Source: Sphingomonas sp. UBA978
Lineage (GTDB): Bacteria > Pseudomonadota > Alphaproteobacteria > Sphingomonadales > Sphingomonadaceae
Length of the DNA stretch: 64,000 nucleotides
Direction: 5' to 3'
Assembly (NCBI RefSeq): GCF_002292295.1
Contig: NZ_DBBS01000021.1
Location: forward strand, 212,578 to 276,577
Shown: positions 37,743-46,691 of the stretch, piece after piece
How the letters are laid out: each line of letters begins with the position of its first letter
Position numbering within the stretch: position 1 is the stretch's first letter
Notes under the pieces: generated by a model
Seen by the model: the letters and a program-made list of their open reading frames with translations, nothing else
Told to the model about the DNA's origin: nothing
Databases searched by the model: none
Translations under genes and position numbers: made by a program

Positions 37743-38953
37743 AGCCGATGGGGCCGCTGCCCGCCGAATTCGCCGCCCAGTCGGGCATGCTGACGATCGC
37801 CGGCACGACCGCGGCGGACTGGGCGACGACGACGCCGGTCTTCGTCTACGACGCGGGGATCGTCGCGGCGCGGGTCAACCGGTTCCGCGCCGCCTTTGCC
37901 GGCGTCGACCTTCATTACGCGATCAAGGCCAATCCGCTGGCTGCGCTGCTGGAGCGGGTGGCGCCGATGGTCGACGGGCTCGACGTCGCCTCGGGCGGCG
38001 AGCTCGAAAAGGCGCTGGCGGTGAAACCCGCCGCCGCGATCAGCTTCGCCGGGCCGGGCAAGCGCGATGCGGAGCTGATCGGCGCGATCCGCAGCGGCGC
38101 CACGCTGAACGTCGAATCCGAAGGCGAGGCGGAGCGCGCGCTGCAGCTGGGCGAGGACCTCGGCGTCGCGCCGCGGCTGGCGGTGCGGGTCAATCCCGAT
38201 ATCGAACTGCGCGGATCGGGGATGAAGATGGGCGGCCGCCCGTCGCCGTTCGGCGTCGATGCGGTGCGCGCTGCGGCGCTGGTGCGGCGCATCGTCGCCG
38301 CCGGCGCGGACTGGCGCGGCTTCCACATCTATGCCGGCAGCCAGGCGCTCGATGCGGGCGCGATCGCCGAGACGCAGGCGGCGACGCTGGCGCTGGCGGC
38401 GCGGCTGGCGGAGGAGGCGGGGGAGGCGCCGCCCTTGGTCAATCTCGGCGGCGGCTTCGGCGTGCCCTATTTCGCCGGCGACGTGCCGCTCGACGTCGAG
38501 CGGGTCGGCGCGGCGCTGGCGGACGCGATCGCGGCGCGCGCGGACGTGCTGCGCGACGCGCGCTTCGCGATCGAGCTCGGCCGTTGGCTGGTCGCCGAGG
38601 CGGGCGTCTATCTGACGCGGATCGTCGATCGCAAGCAGAGCCAGGGCGAGACGTTCCTCGTCACCGACGGCGGGCTCAACCACCAATTGGCGGCGTCGGG
38701 CAACTTCGGCACCGTGGTGCGCCGCAACTATCCGCTCGCGCTCGCCAGCGACATCGGTGGCGCGGCGGCGGAGACGGTGTCCGTGGTCGGACCGCTCTGC
38801 ACGCCGCTCGACCGGCTCGGCGACCGCATCGGCCTGCCCGCCGCCGAACCGGGCGACCTGATCGCGGTGTTCCTCGCCGGCGCCTATGGCGCCTCCGCCA
38901 GCCCCGCCGGCTTCCTCGGCCACCCGGCCGCGCCGGAGATCGTGGCCGGCTAG
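37739..38953 (+). CDS. Exosortase A system-associated PLP-dependent decarboxylase
   Basis: The 404-residue fold-type III PLP enzyme resembles diaminopimelate decarboxylase: PLP Lys63 in HYAIKANPLAALLERV, then GLDVASGGELEKAL, the Gly-rich phosphate loop LVNLGGGFGVPYF, ELGRWLVAEAG and the C-terminal GPLCTPLDRLGDRIGLP and YGASASP. This is the decarboxylase always paired with the exosortase ligase (TIGR03099 type). The substrate is not known. ATGA overlap with the ligase gene. Confidence 0.9.
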   Translation: MKPMGPLPAEFAAQSGMLTIAGTTAADWATTTPVFVYDAGIVAARVNRFRAAFAGVDLHYAIKANPLAALLERVAPMVDGLDVASGGELEKALAVKPAAAISFAGPGKRDAELIGAIRSGATLNVESEGEAERALQLGEDLGVAPRLAVRVNPDIELRGSGMKMGGRPSPFGVDAVRAAALVRRIVAAGADWRGFHIYAGSQALDAGAIAETQAATLALAARLAEEAGEAPPLVNLGGGFGVPYFAGDVPLDVERVGAALADAIAARADVLRDARFAIELGRWLVAEAGVYLTRIVDRKQSQGETFLVTDGGLNHQLAASGNFGTVVRRNYPLALASDIGGAAAETVSVVGPLCTPLDRLGDRIGLPAAEPGDLIAVFLAGAYGASASPAGFLGHPAAPEIVAG

Positions 38954-38957
38954 GGCG

Positions 38958-39033
38958 GGATGACATTAAACTGATCCGTCATTGCTTCGCTGCGCTCGCA
39001 ATGGCGAACATTCGGATCAATCTGATGTCATCC
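38958..39033. repeat. 76-bp imperfect inverted repeat after the decarboxylase gene
   Basis: Outer arms GGATGACAT (38958-38966) and ATGTCATCC (39025-39033) are perfect. Inner blocks CTGATCCG/CGGATCA and CATTGC/GCAATG continue the palindrome around a TTCGCTGCGCTC centre. It begins 5 bases after the stop codon. It could be a REP- or MITE-like mobile repeat that also acts as a transcription stop. The following 39034-39220 shows no gene. Confidence 0.65.
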
Positions 39034-39220
39034 GAGTCTAGGCTGTATCGACGTACAGGGTTCGCGCGGAGGCGCAGAGGCCGCAGAGGTGGTGCGCGCG
39101 CAGCACCGAACACGTTTCCCTCAGCGGTGGCGATGACAGGACCACGCCGACGGACGCGACACCTCTCCGCGTCCTCCGCGCCTCCGCGCGACCATCATCC
39201 TTTCATCGCAGCGCGCCGCC

Positions 39221-39649
39221 TCAGTCGATCGTGATCTCCGCGGTCAGCGTCTGCGCCGGCAGGTTCGCCGACATGTCCTGCACCGTCACGATCGTGCCCG
39301 GAGGCAGCGCGCCGAGGTGGTAGGTGGTCTCGACCCCCGTCGTGACCTCGCCCGGCCGGCACGCGCCCGCGGTCACCGCCGCGCCGCACAGGGCGCGGGT
39401 GGTCGACGGCGGCGCGGCCGGTGCGCCGTTCAGCCGCAGCATGCGCGCGCGGCCGATGCCCTTGCCGCGCACGACCAGCGTCACCGGGCCGCTGTGGCGC
39501 CGCGCGGTGGCGTTCTGGCCGGGCGCGATCCGCTCCGCCTGGCTGGCCGAGGTGACGGCGACGATCTGCAGGTCGGTCAGCGGCGGCGCGGACTGGCCCG
39601 CGGCGGGCGTGGCGAGGATCGTCAGGGCGAGCGGCAGGATGCGGGGCAT
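39221..39649 (-). CDS. Secreted protein of unknown function
   Basis: The 142-residue precursor has a signal peptide (about 1-18, ending AAGQ) and a small beta-rich domain with TDLQIVAVTSASQAERIAPGQNATARRHSGPVTLVVRGKGIGRARMLRLNG and two cysteines (ALCGAA, GACRPG) that may pair. I do not recognise the family. It is an isolated minus-strand gene inside the otherwise plus-strand polysaccharide locus. Confidence 0.65.
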   Translation of the reverse strand: MPRILPLALTILATPAAGQSAPPLTDLQIVAVTSASQAERIAPGQNATARRHSGPVTLVVRGKGIGRARMLRLNGAPAAPPSTTRALCGAAVTAGACRPGEVTTGVETTYHLGALPPGTIVTVQDMSANLPAQTLTAEITID

Positions 39650-39804
39650 CCGCCGATCCTAACGCCTTGTGCCGAGGGGGGAAGGGTTCCCCGGCCGGTC
39701 GTGGTGACCAGGCGTTCCTAACGCTATCTTCACCTCTCCCGCCGCATAGCGCGCTGGAAGCCCGTGCCGCGTCCAGGCGCGCCGGGCGGCCAGGAGAAGA
39801 CTCA

Positions 39805-40449
39805 ATGCGTTCCGGTGTTTCCGTCCGTGTCCTGCTTGCCGTCGGCGCCGCCGCGTCGGTGCTGTCCGGCTGTGCGGGCGGCAGCGGCCGCCCCGCACTG
39901 CCGCCCGCCTCCTATGTCGCGAGCAAGGAACAGCCGGGCGAGGAATATGTCATCGGCCCGCTCGACCAGCTCAACATCTTCGTCTGGCGCAACCCGGAAT
40001 TGTCGGCGAAGATCCAGGTGCGCCCCGACGGCCGCATCACCACGCCGCTCATCAACGACATGCCCGCGGTCGGCAAGACGCCGTCGATGCTCGCCGCCGA
40101 CATGAAACAGGCGCTCGGCCAATATGTGAAGGACCCGATCGTCTCGGTCATCGTCGAGAATTTCTCGGGCACCTACAGCCAGCAGGTGCGGATCATCGGC
40201 GCGACCGAAAAGCCCGCCTCGATCCCGTATCGCGCCAACATGACGCTGCTCGACGCGATGATCGCGGTCGGCGGCCTCAACCAATATGCCGCGGGCAACA
40301 AGGCGAAGCTGGTCCGGCACGACCGCGACACCGGCGAACAGCACGAATACAAGCTCCAGATCGCCGACCTGCTGAAGAAGGGCGATTCGAGCGCCAACGT
40401 CGGTTTGCAGCCGGGCGACGTCATCATCATCCCCGAATCGATGTTCTGA
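39805..40449 (+). CDS. XrtA-locus polysaccharide export outer membrane lipoprotein
   Basis: The 214-residue protein has a lipobox (VLSGC, Cys23), then the polysaccharide export domain (EEYVIGPLDQLNIFVWRNPELSAKIQVRPDGRITTPLINDMPAVGKTPSMLAADMKQAL) and a SLBB-type domain (QVRIIGATEKPASIPYRANMTLLDAMIAVGGLNQYAAGNKAKLVR) ending PGDVIIIPESMF. It is Wza/EpsE-like and short, as in XrtA loci. ATG 39805 has AGGAGA at 39792-39797. It starts the export block with the chain-length gene 11 bases downstream. Confidence 0.9.
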   Translation: MRSGVSVRVLLAVGAAASVLSGCAGGSGRPALPPASYVASKEQPGEEYVIGPLDQLNIFVWRNPELSAKIQVRPDGRITTPLINDMPAVGKTPSMLAADMKQALGQYVKDPIVSVIVENFSGTYSQQVRIIGATEKPASIPYRANMTLLDAMIAVGGLNQYAAGNKAKLVRHDRDTGEQHEYKLQIADLLKKGDSSANVGLQPGDVIIIPESMF

Positions 40450-40460
40450 GGCACCCGCGG

Positions 40461-41972
40461 ATGAACGGCCTCTACGACGAAGCGCGCCTCGCGCTGCATG
40501 CGATCTGGACGCGGCGCTGGCTGGCGCTCGCCGTCGCCTGGGGCGTCTGCGTCGCCGGCTGGTTCGTCGTCAGCCAGATGCCGAGCCGTTATGAATCGCG
40601 CGCCCGCGTCTTCGTCCAGATGCAATCGATCCTGCCCGCGTCGATGGATGCCCCCGCGCAGACGCAGCAGAAGGACGTCGACACGATCCGCCAGACGCTC
40701 ATCAGCGCGGTGAACCTCGAAAAGGTCGTGCGCGGCACCGACCTCGCGCAGACCGTGTCGAGCGACCGCGACGTCGCCGACCGCGTCGCCGGCCTCGCCT
40801 CCGCGATCAAGATCGACAGCCAGCAGGACAATCTGTTCCAGATCACCACCACGGCCGCCTCGCCGAAGCTGGCGCGTGCGATAACGCAGAAGCTGATCGA
40901 CATCTTCGTCGAACAGAATCTGGGCCGCGACCGCAGCCAGACGACGCAGAGCCTCGATTTCCTCAACAAACAGCTCGACCAGCTGCAGAAGCAGCTCGCC
41001 GATGCCGACGCCAAGCGGTCGGATTTCCAGACGCGCTATCTCGGCTCGCTGCCCGGCACCGGCTCGGTGAGCGACCGGATGGGGGCGTCGCGCAGCCAGA
41101 TGGCACAGGTCGACGGCGATCTCGCCGCGGCGCAGTCCAGCCTCGCCGCGGTGCAGGGACAGATGGCGGGCACGCCGCAGACGGTGCCAGGCATGGGCGG
41201 CGTCGCCGCCGGGCCGGCGCGCGCCGCACTGAACGCGATCCAGGGCCAGCTCGCCGATGCACGCGCCCGCGGCTATACCGACCAGCATCCCGACGTCGTC
41301 GCGTTGAAGCGCCAGCTCGCCGCCGCGCAGGCCGCGGCGAAGGGCGAACCGATGGGCGGCGGCACGGCCGGCACGCCCAACCCGCTGTACCTCTCGCTGC
41401 AATCCATGCTCGCCGACAAGCAATCGGCGGTCGCCGCGCTGCGCATGCGCAAGGCGCAGCTGCAGGGCGACCTCGACCAGCTCAACGCCAAATTGTCGGG
41501 CGATCCCGAGGTCGCGGCGGAGCAGGGCCAGATCGATCGCGACTATCAGGTGCTGAAGGACCAGTACGACCAGCTGCTCACCCAGCGCCAGCAGATCGCG
41601 CTGCGCGGTCAGGCGCAGACGCAGACCGACAACGTCAAATTCTCCGTCATCGACCCGCCGACGATGCCGCGCGCGCCGACCGCGCCCAACCGCATGCTGT
41701 TGCTGACCGGCGTGCTGATCGTCGGGCTGGGCGCCGGCGTCGGCGCGGCCTTCGCACTGGGGCAGCTGCGCGCGACCTTCGCGACCGGTCCGCGGCTGGA
41801 AAAGGCGACGGGCATGCCGGTGATCGGCTCGATCGGCGAGGTGGTGACGCGCATCCAGGCGGACCAGCGCGCGAAGCGGCTGAAGCTGTTCCTCGGCGGG
41901 GCTGCGGGCCTCGCCGCCGCTTATGTGCTGCTGCTGGGCGTCGAAGTGCTCCAGCGCGGCATGGCGGCGTGA
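40461..41972 (+). CDS. XrtA-locus polysaccharide chain length determinant protein
   Basis: The 503-residue Wzz-type protein has two transmembrane helices (about 17-35 and 413-437) around a periplasmic part with extended coiled coil (QTTQSLDFLNKQLDQLQKQLADADAKRSDFQ; GDLDQLNAKLSGDPEVAAEQGQIDRDYQVLKDQYDQLL). The opening RYESRARVFVQMQSILP and terminal DPPTMPRAPTAPNR are typical of the XrtA-associated family (TIGR03007 type). It controls polymer length with the kinase encoded next. Confidence 0.9.
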   Translation: MNGLYDEARLALHAIWTRRWLALAVAWGVCVAGWFVVSQMPSRYESRARVFVQMQSILPASMDAPAQTQQKDVDTIRQTLISAVNLEKVVRGTDLAQTVSSDRDVADRVAGLASAIKIDSQQDNLFQITTTAASPKLARAITQKLIDIFVEQNLGRDRSQTTQSLDFLNKQLDQLQKQLADADAKRSDFQTRYLGSLPGTGSVSDRMGASRSQMAQVDGDLAAAQSSLAAVQGQMAGTPQTVPGMGGVAAGPARAALNAIQGQLADARARGYTDQHPDVVALKRQLAAAQAAAKGEPMGGGTAGTPNPLYLSLQSMLADKQSAVAALRMRKAQLQGDLDQLNAKLSGDPEVAAEQGQIDRDYQVLKDQYDQLLTQRQQIALRGQAQTQTDNVKFSVIDPPTMPRAPTAPNRMLLLTGVLIVGLGAGVGAAFALGQLRATFATGPRLEKATGMPVIGSIGEVVTRIQADQRAKRLKLFLGGAAGLAAAYVLLLGVEVLQRGMAA

Positions 41973-41989
41973 GCGCGGGGGAGGACGAG

Positions 41990-43024
41990 ATGATGCACAA
42001 GCCGATCCGTCGCGATTCGCTGCTCGAGCGTGCGGCCAGGACCTATGATTTCGGGGCGCAGCTGCGCGCCCGTACGCCGCAGTACGCGCCGGTGCCGGAC
42101 CTGCCCGAGCTTCGCGAACAACGCGCGGTCGTCGAGCCGGTCGAACCGGCCGCGCCCGTCGACCGGCCCGACGCGCCCGAGCTGGACCCGACCTTCCTCG
42201 CCATTCCGGCGGAGCTGCGCGCGCCGGTGGGGCAGGAGCTGCCCGATTCCTTCTACGACACGCCCGAACTCACCGACATCGCCGGGATCGACCGCGGCAT
42301 GCTGGCCGAGGCGGGGATGATCGTGCCGGGCGCGCCGGTCGGGCCGCTCGCCGAGGAATTTCGCCTCATCAAGCGGCAACTGCTCATCACCCGCGAACGC
42401 ATCGCCCAGGCGTCCGGCGGATCGGGGCAGGCGGACAAGGCGCGCACCGCGCTGGTCTGTTCGGCGCGGCCGGGCGACGGCAAGACCTTCTGCGCGGTCA
42501 ATCTCGCGCTGTCGCTGGCGGCGGAGCGGGATACCGAGGTGCTGCTGGTCGATGCCGATTTCGCCAAGCCCGACGTGCTGGCGCAGCTCGGCATGGCGGA
42601 ACAGCCCGGGATGCTCGATGCGCTGGCCGACAGCCGGATCGACGTCGAGACGCTGGTGATCCGCACCGATGTCGGCGGCCTGTCGATCCTGCCGGCCGGG
42701 ACCAAGACCGCGACCGACACCGAATTGCTCGCCTCCGCGCGCACCCGTACGGTGCTGGCGCGGCTGCTGGAGGCCAATTCGCGCCGCATCGTCATCTTCG
42801 ATTCGCCCCCCGCGCTGGCGGCGTCGCCCGCGGCGGTGCTGGCGATGCTGGTCGGGCAGGTGATGCTGGTCGTGCGCGCCGATCGCACGCCCGAAAGCGA
42901 ATTGCGCGAGGCGGTGCAGCGGCTCGACGGCTGCGACGAGATCGCGCTGGTGCTCAACGCCGTGTCGTTCGTGCCGGGGGGGCACCGCTACGGCACCTAT
43001 TACGGCCAGGAGTCTGGCAAGTGA
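41990..43024 (+). CDS. XrtA-locus tyrosine autokinase (BY-kinase)
   Basis: From ATG 41990 the protein has 344 residues. A Pro/Asp/Glu-rich cytoplasmic N-terminus is followed by Walker A (SARPGDGKTFCAVNLAL, Lys near 165), Walker A' (VLLVDADFAKPDV) and Walker B-like VIFDSPPAL, as in CpsD/Wzc kinases. The C-terminus RYGTYYGQESGK has clustered tyrosines that may be autophosphorylated. GGGGGAGG at 41977-41984 supports this start over the overlapping GTG 41969. It works with the membrane partner encoded just upstream. Confidence 0.87.
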   Translation: MMHKPIRRDSLLERAARTYDFGAQLRARTPQYAPVPDLPELREQRAVVEPVEPAAPVDRPDAPELDPTFLAIPAELRAPVGQELPDSFYDTPELTDIAGIDRGMLAEAGMIVPGAPVGPLAEEFRLIKRQLLITRERIAQASGGSGQADKARTALVCSARPGDGKTFCAVNLALSLAAERDTEVLLVDADFAKPDVLAQLGMAEQPGMLDALADSRIDVETLVIRTDVGGLSILPAGTKTATDTELLASARTRTVLARLLEANSRRIVIFDSPPALAASPAAVLAMLVGQVMLVVRADRTPESELREAVQRLDGCDEIALVLNAVSFVPGGHRYGTYYGQESGK

Positions 43025-44625
43025 GGGGGCTTCTGTCCATCGGCGTCGCGCTCGGCGCGCTGGTCGCCGCCACCGGGGCGCAGGCGCAGAGTCGCCGCGT
43101 GCAGGTGACGCCCTATGTCGAGGTCGGGCAGGTCCTCGACGCCGATCTCAACAGCGGCGACGTGCTGACCTATTCGACCATCGCCGCCGGCATTGACGTC
43201 GCCGCCAGCACCGCGCGGGTGACCGGCCAGCTGTCCTATCGCTACGAACGGCGCATATCGTGGGACGACGATATCGGCGACGACGACATCCACACCGGGC
43301 TGGCGCGCGTCTCGGCACAGGTCGCGCGCGGGCTGACGCTGGAGGCGGGCGGCATCGCGACGCGCACCCGTTCGGACATCCGCGGCGCGGCGCCGGGCGT
43401 GCTGGTCGGCAACGTCGACAACATCAGCCAGGTCTATGCCGTCTATGGTGGGCCGAGCTACGCCACCCATGCCGGCCCGGTCGCGGTCGCGGCGAGCTAT
43501 CAGGCGGGCTATACCAAGGTCGAGAGTCCCAGCTTCGTCGCGGTGCCGGCGGGGCAGCCGCGGCTGGACTATTATGACGATTCGTTCGGGCAGGCGGCGG
43601 GGCTGAGCCTCGGCGTGCAGCCGGGGCAGATCCTGCCGGTCGGCCTGACCGCGAGCGGCGGCTGGGAGCGGGAGGATGCGGGCCAGCTCGACGGGCGGTA
43701 CGAGGGCTGGCGCGTGCGCGGCGACGTGCTCGCCCCGGTGTCGCCCTACGTCGCGCTCACCGGCGGCGTCGGTTACGAACGGATCGAGACGAGCGGCCGC
43801 GCCGCGCTCACCGATGCCGCCGGCGCGCCCGTGGTCGATCGCGACGGCCGCTTCGTCACCGACGAGTCGTCGCCGCGCCGGATCGCCTATCGCACCGACG
43901 GCGTCTATTACGATGCCGGCGTCATCTGGCGGCCCAACCGCCGCACCTCGGCGGAGGCGCATGTCGGCCGGCGCTACGGCTCGACCAGCTATACCGGCCT
44001 GCTGACCTATCGGGCGTCGGAGCATGTCGGCCTCGCCGCCGACGTCTATGACAGCGTGACGACCTTCGGGCGCCAGCTGCGCACCGGCCTGTCGAACCTG
44101 CCGACCAGCTTCATCGCCACCCGCGACGCCTTCACCCAGCAGTTCAACGGCTGCGTCTTCTCGACCAGCGGCGCGACCCCGGGCGGCTGCCTCAACGACG
44201 TGTTCCAGTCGATCTCGACCGCCAGCTATCGCGCGCGCGGCGCGGATGCATTGCTGTCGGTGACGCGCGGGCGGTCGGTCTACGGCGGCGGCGTCGGCTA
44301 TGCCAACCGCAAGCTGTTCAACCGCGACGACGTGCCGGGCGTGACGCTCTACGGGATCGAGGACGAGAGCTATTACGGGCAATTGTTCTTCAACCGCACG
44401 CTGACGCCGGTGTCGAGCGTCGACGCCAACCTGTTCGTCAACTATTACGAATCGGGCGTCGCGCAGTCGTTCGGCGTCTGGTCGTACGGCGGCACCGCGA
44501 GCTACGGGCACAGCTTCGGCCGCCTGACCACCACGGCGAGCGCAGGCGTTTACGCGTTCGATACCGGTGACGTGGATACCACATGGTCGGCGCAGGCTTT
44601 GCTCGCCGCGCGCTACTCGTTCTAG
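43021..44625 (+). CDS. PEP-CTERM/XrtA system-associated outer membrane beta-barrel protein
   Basis: The 534-residue precursor has a signal peptide (about 1-22, GAQAQ) and many amphipathic beta strands rich in Tyr, Arg and Gly, ending in the outer-membrane-type LLAARYSF. This matches the uncharacterised barrel of XrtA loci (TIGR03016 type). A role in secretion of the polymer across the outer membrane is plausible but unproven. GTG 43021 overlaps the kinase stop. Confidence 0.82.
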   Translation: MRGLLSIGVALGALVAATGAQAQSRRVQVTPYVEVGQVLDADLNSGDVLTYSTIAAGIDVAASTARVTGQLSYRYERRISWDDDIGDDDIHTGLARVSAQVARGLTLEAGGIATRTRSDIRGAAPGVLVGNVDNISQVYAVYGGPSYATHAGPVAVAASYQAGYTKVESPSFVAVPAGQPRLDYYDDSFGQAAGLSLGVQPGQILPVGLTASGGWEREDAGQLDGRYEGWRVRGDVLAPVSPYVALTGGVGYERIETSGRAALTDAAGAPVVDRDGRFVTDESSPRRIAYRTDGVYYDAGVIWRPNRRTSAEAHVGRRYGSTSYTGLLTYRASEHVGLAADVYDSVTTFGRQLRTGLSNLPTSFIATRDAFTQQFNGCVFSTSGATPGGCLNDVFQSISTASYRARGADALLSVTRGRSVYGGGVGYANRKLFNRDDVPGVTLYGIEDESYYGQLFFNRTLTPVSSVDANLFVNYYESGVAQSFGVWSYGGTASYGHSFGRLTTTASAGVYAFDTGDVDTTWSAQALLAARYSF

Positions 44626-44635
44626 GGACGACAGG

Positions 44636-45850
44636 ATGTACGACGAGCATTTCGGACTGACGGGCCGCCCGTTCCAGCTGACGCCGGACGCGCGCTTCTG
44701 GTATGAAACCGCGACGCATCGCAAGGCGATGGCCTATCTCGGCTATGGCCTCGCGCAGGGCGAGGGCTTCGTCGTCGTCACCGGCGATATCGGTGCGGGC
44801 AAGACGACGTTGGTCGGGCATCTGACCGCGCTGCTCGATCCCGCCGCGCTCAACGTCATCACCATCGTGTCGACCGCAATCCCCGCCGACGACCTGCTGC
44901 GCATCGTCGCGACCGGGCTGGGGGTCGATCCGGCGGGCCTCGCCAAGGCGCAATTGCTCACCGCGATCGAACGCGGCCTGCACGCGGTGGCGCGGTCGGG
45001 GCGGCGCACTTTGCTGATCGTCGACGAAGCGCAGGCGCTGCCGGTCGACGCCCTCGAAGAGCTGCGCATGCTGTCCAACTTCCAGGCGGGCGGCCATGCG
45101 CTGCTCCAGATCCTGCTGCTCGGCCAGCCCGAATTCCGCGAACGGCTGCACGGCTCCGAACGGCTCGAGCAATTGCGCCAGCGCGTCATCGCGATCCACC
45201 ATCTCGAGGCGATGGAGCCGCACGAGGTCCCCGATTACATCGCGCACCGCCTGTCGGTGGTCGGGTGGCAGGGGCGCCCCGACTTCGTCGACGACGCGTT
45301 CGAGGCGCTGTACCAGGGGTCGGGCGGCGTGCCGCGGCGGCTCAACCAGCTCGCCGGGCGGGTGATGCTGCAGGCGGCGATCGAGGGGCTGGAGATCATC
45401 GACGGCCGCGTCGTCCGCAGCGTGCTGCGCGACCTGCATGCCGACCTGCCGATGCTGGCGGTGGATGCGCCGCCGGCTCCGGCGCCCCAACCAGAGCCCG
45501 AGCCCGAGCCCGAAGTCGAGGACACCACGGTGCGCCGTTTCGTGCCCCGTACGGTGCAATGGCTCGATCCGATCGCCGAGCCCGAACCCGAACCCGCCGC
45601 CGACGCCCCCCCCACGGCCGCCGATCCCGCGGTGACCGAGGATCGCATCGCCGCGCTGGAAGGGCGGATCGCCGAGCAGGAGGCGGCGCTGCGGCGCGTG
45701 CTGACCCTGCTGGTCGACTGGGTCGAGGCCGATCGCGGCGAGGTCGCCGCCGCCGCCTCCGCGATGGTCGCCGGCGTCGCCGAGATCACCGACACCACCG
45801 AGGACCATGTTCCGATCCGTCCTCCGGCCGCGTGGGACCATGCAGCGTAG
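44636..45850 (+). CDS. XrtA-locus AAA ATPase
   Basis: The 404-residue protein opens MYDEHFGLTGRPFQLTPDARFWY and has Walker A GDIGAGKTT (50-58), Walker B RTLLIVDEAQALP and sensor segment LLLGQPEF, like GspA/ExeA-type ATPases and the exosortase-locus ATPase (TIGR03015 type). After about residue 275 a Pro/Glu-rich linker leads to a short predicted coiled coil (RIAALEGRIAEQEAALRRVL). ATG 44636 begins 10 bases after the barrel gene. Confidence 0.9.
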   Translation: MYDEHFGLTGRPFQLTPDARFWYETATHRKAMAYLGYGLAQGEGFVVVTGDIGAGKTTLVGHLTALLDPAALNVITIVSTAIPADDLLRIVATGLGVDPAGLAKAQLLTAIERGLHAVARSGRRTLLIVDEAQALPVDALEELRMLSNFQAGGHALLQILLLGQPEFRERLHGSERLEQLRQRVIAIHHLEAMEPHEVPDYIAHRLSVVGWQGRPDFVDDAFEALYQGSGGVPRRLNQLAGRVMLQAAIEGLEIIDGRVVRSVLRDLHADLPMLAVDAPPAPAPQPEPEPEPEVEDTTVRRFVPRTVQWLDPIAEPEPEPAADAPPTAADPAVTEDRIAALEGRIAEQEAALRRVLTLLVDWVEADRGEVAAAASAMVAGVAEITDTTEDHVPIRPPAAWDHAA

Positions 45851-46691
45851 CATGCTCAACGGCCTGTCGGTCGATGTCGAGGAATGGTTCCAGGTCGGTG
45901 CGTTCGAACGCGTCATCGCCCGGTCCGACTGGGATTCGCACGCCAGCCGCGTCGAGGCCAACACCGCCGCGGTGCTCGACCTGTTCGCCGAAAGCGGGGT
46001 AAAGGCGACCTTCTTCACGCTCGGCTGGGTCGCGCAGCGCCATCCGCGGCTGGTGCGGCGCATCGCCGACGCGGGCCATGAGGTGGCGAGCCACGGCTGG
46101 GACCACCAGCGCGTCTTCACGATGGACGCCGCCGCCTTCCGCGCCGACCTCGCCCGCGCCCGCGCGGCGCTGGAGGATGCGGGCGGGCAGGCGGTCACCG
46201 GCTATCGCGCGCCGAGCTTCTCGATCGACCCGCGCAACCTCTGGGCGTTCGACGTGCTGGCGGAGGCGGGCTACGCCTATTCGTCCAGCGTCGCTCCGGT
46301 GCGCCACGACCATTACGGCTGGCCCGACGCGCCGCGCTACGCCTTCCGCCCGCTCAAGGATTCCGCGCTGATCGAACTGCCGGTGACGGTGGCGAAGATT
46401 GGCGCGAGGCATCTGGCGACCGGCGGCGGCTTCTTCCGCCTGCTCCCCGCCGCGCTTACCGATTTCGCGGTGCGGCAGGTCAACGGCGAGGGGCATGGCG
46501 GCATCTTCTACTTCCACCCGTGGGAGGTCGATCCCGGCCAGCCGCGCGTCGCCGACGCGCCGCTCCGGTCGAAGGTGCGGCATTACGCCCGGCTCGGCGC
46601 GATGGCGGGCAAGCTGCGCGGCCTGATCGCGCGGCACCACTGGGGCCGGGTCGATGCCGTCGTCGCGCGCGAAGCGGCGCTGCTGTCGTGA
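45840..46691 (+). CDS. XrtA-locus polysaccharide deacetylase
   Basis: From ATG 45840 the protein has 283 residues of the NodB fold: SVDVEEWFQVGAFE (catalytic Asp motif), the metal-binding SHGWDHQ, GYRAPSFSID and YFHPWEVDPGQP. It fits the deacetylase of exosortase loci (TIGR03006 type), removing acetyl groups from polymer sugars. ATG 45807 and 45852 are alternatives. It overlaps the ATPase gene by 11 bases and the FemAB gene by one. Confidence 0.9.
   Translation: MQRSMLNGLSVDVEEWFQVGAFERVIARSDWDSHASRVEANTAAVLDLFAESGVKATFFTLGWVAQRHPRLVRRIADAGHEVASHGWDHQRVFTMDAAAFRADLARARAALEDAGGQAVTGYRAPSFSIDPRNLWAFDVLAEAGYAYSSSVAPVRHDHYGWPDAPRYAFRPLKDSALIELPVTVAKIGARHLATGGGFFRLLPAALTDFAVRQVNGEGHGGIFYFHPWEVDPGQPRVADAPLRSKVRHYARLGAMAGKLRGLIARHHWGRVDAVVAREAALLS

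Noticed and set aside
39034..39220. Open frames in the gap after the PLP decarboxylase
   Set aside because: They run through the palindromic element and low-complexity Arg-rich sequence without a start signal.
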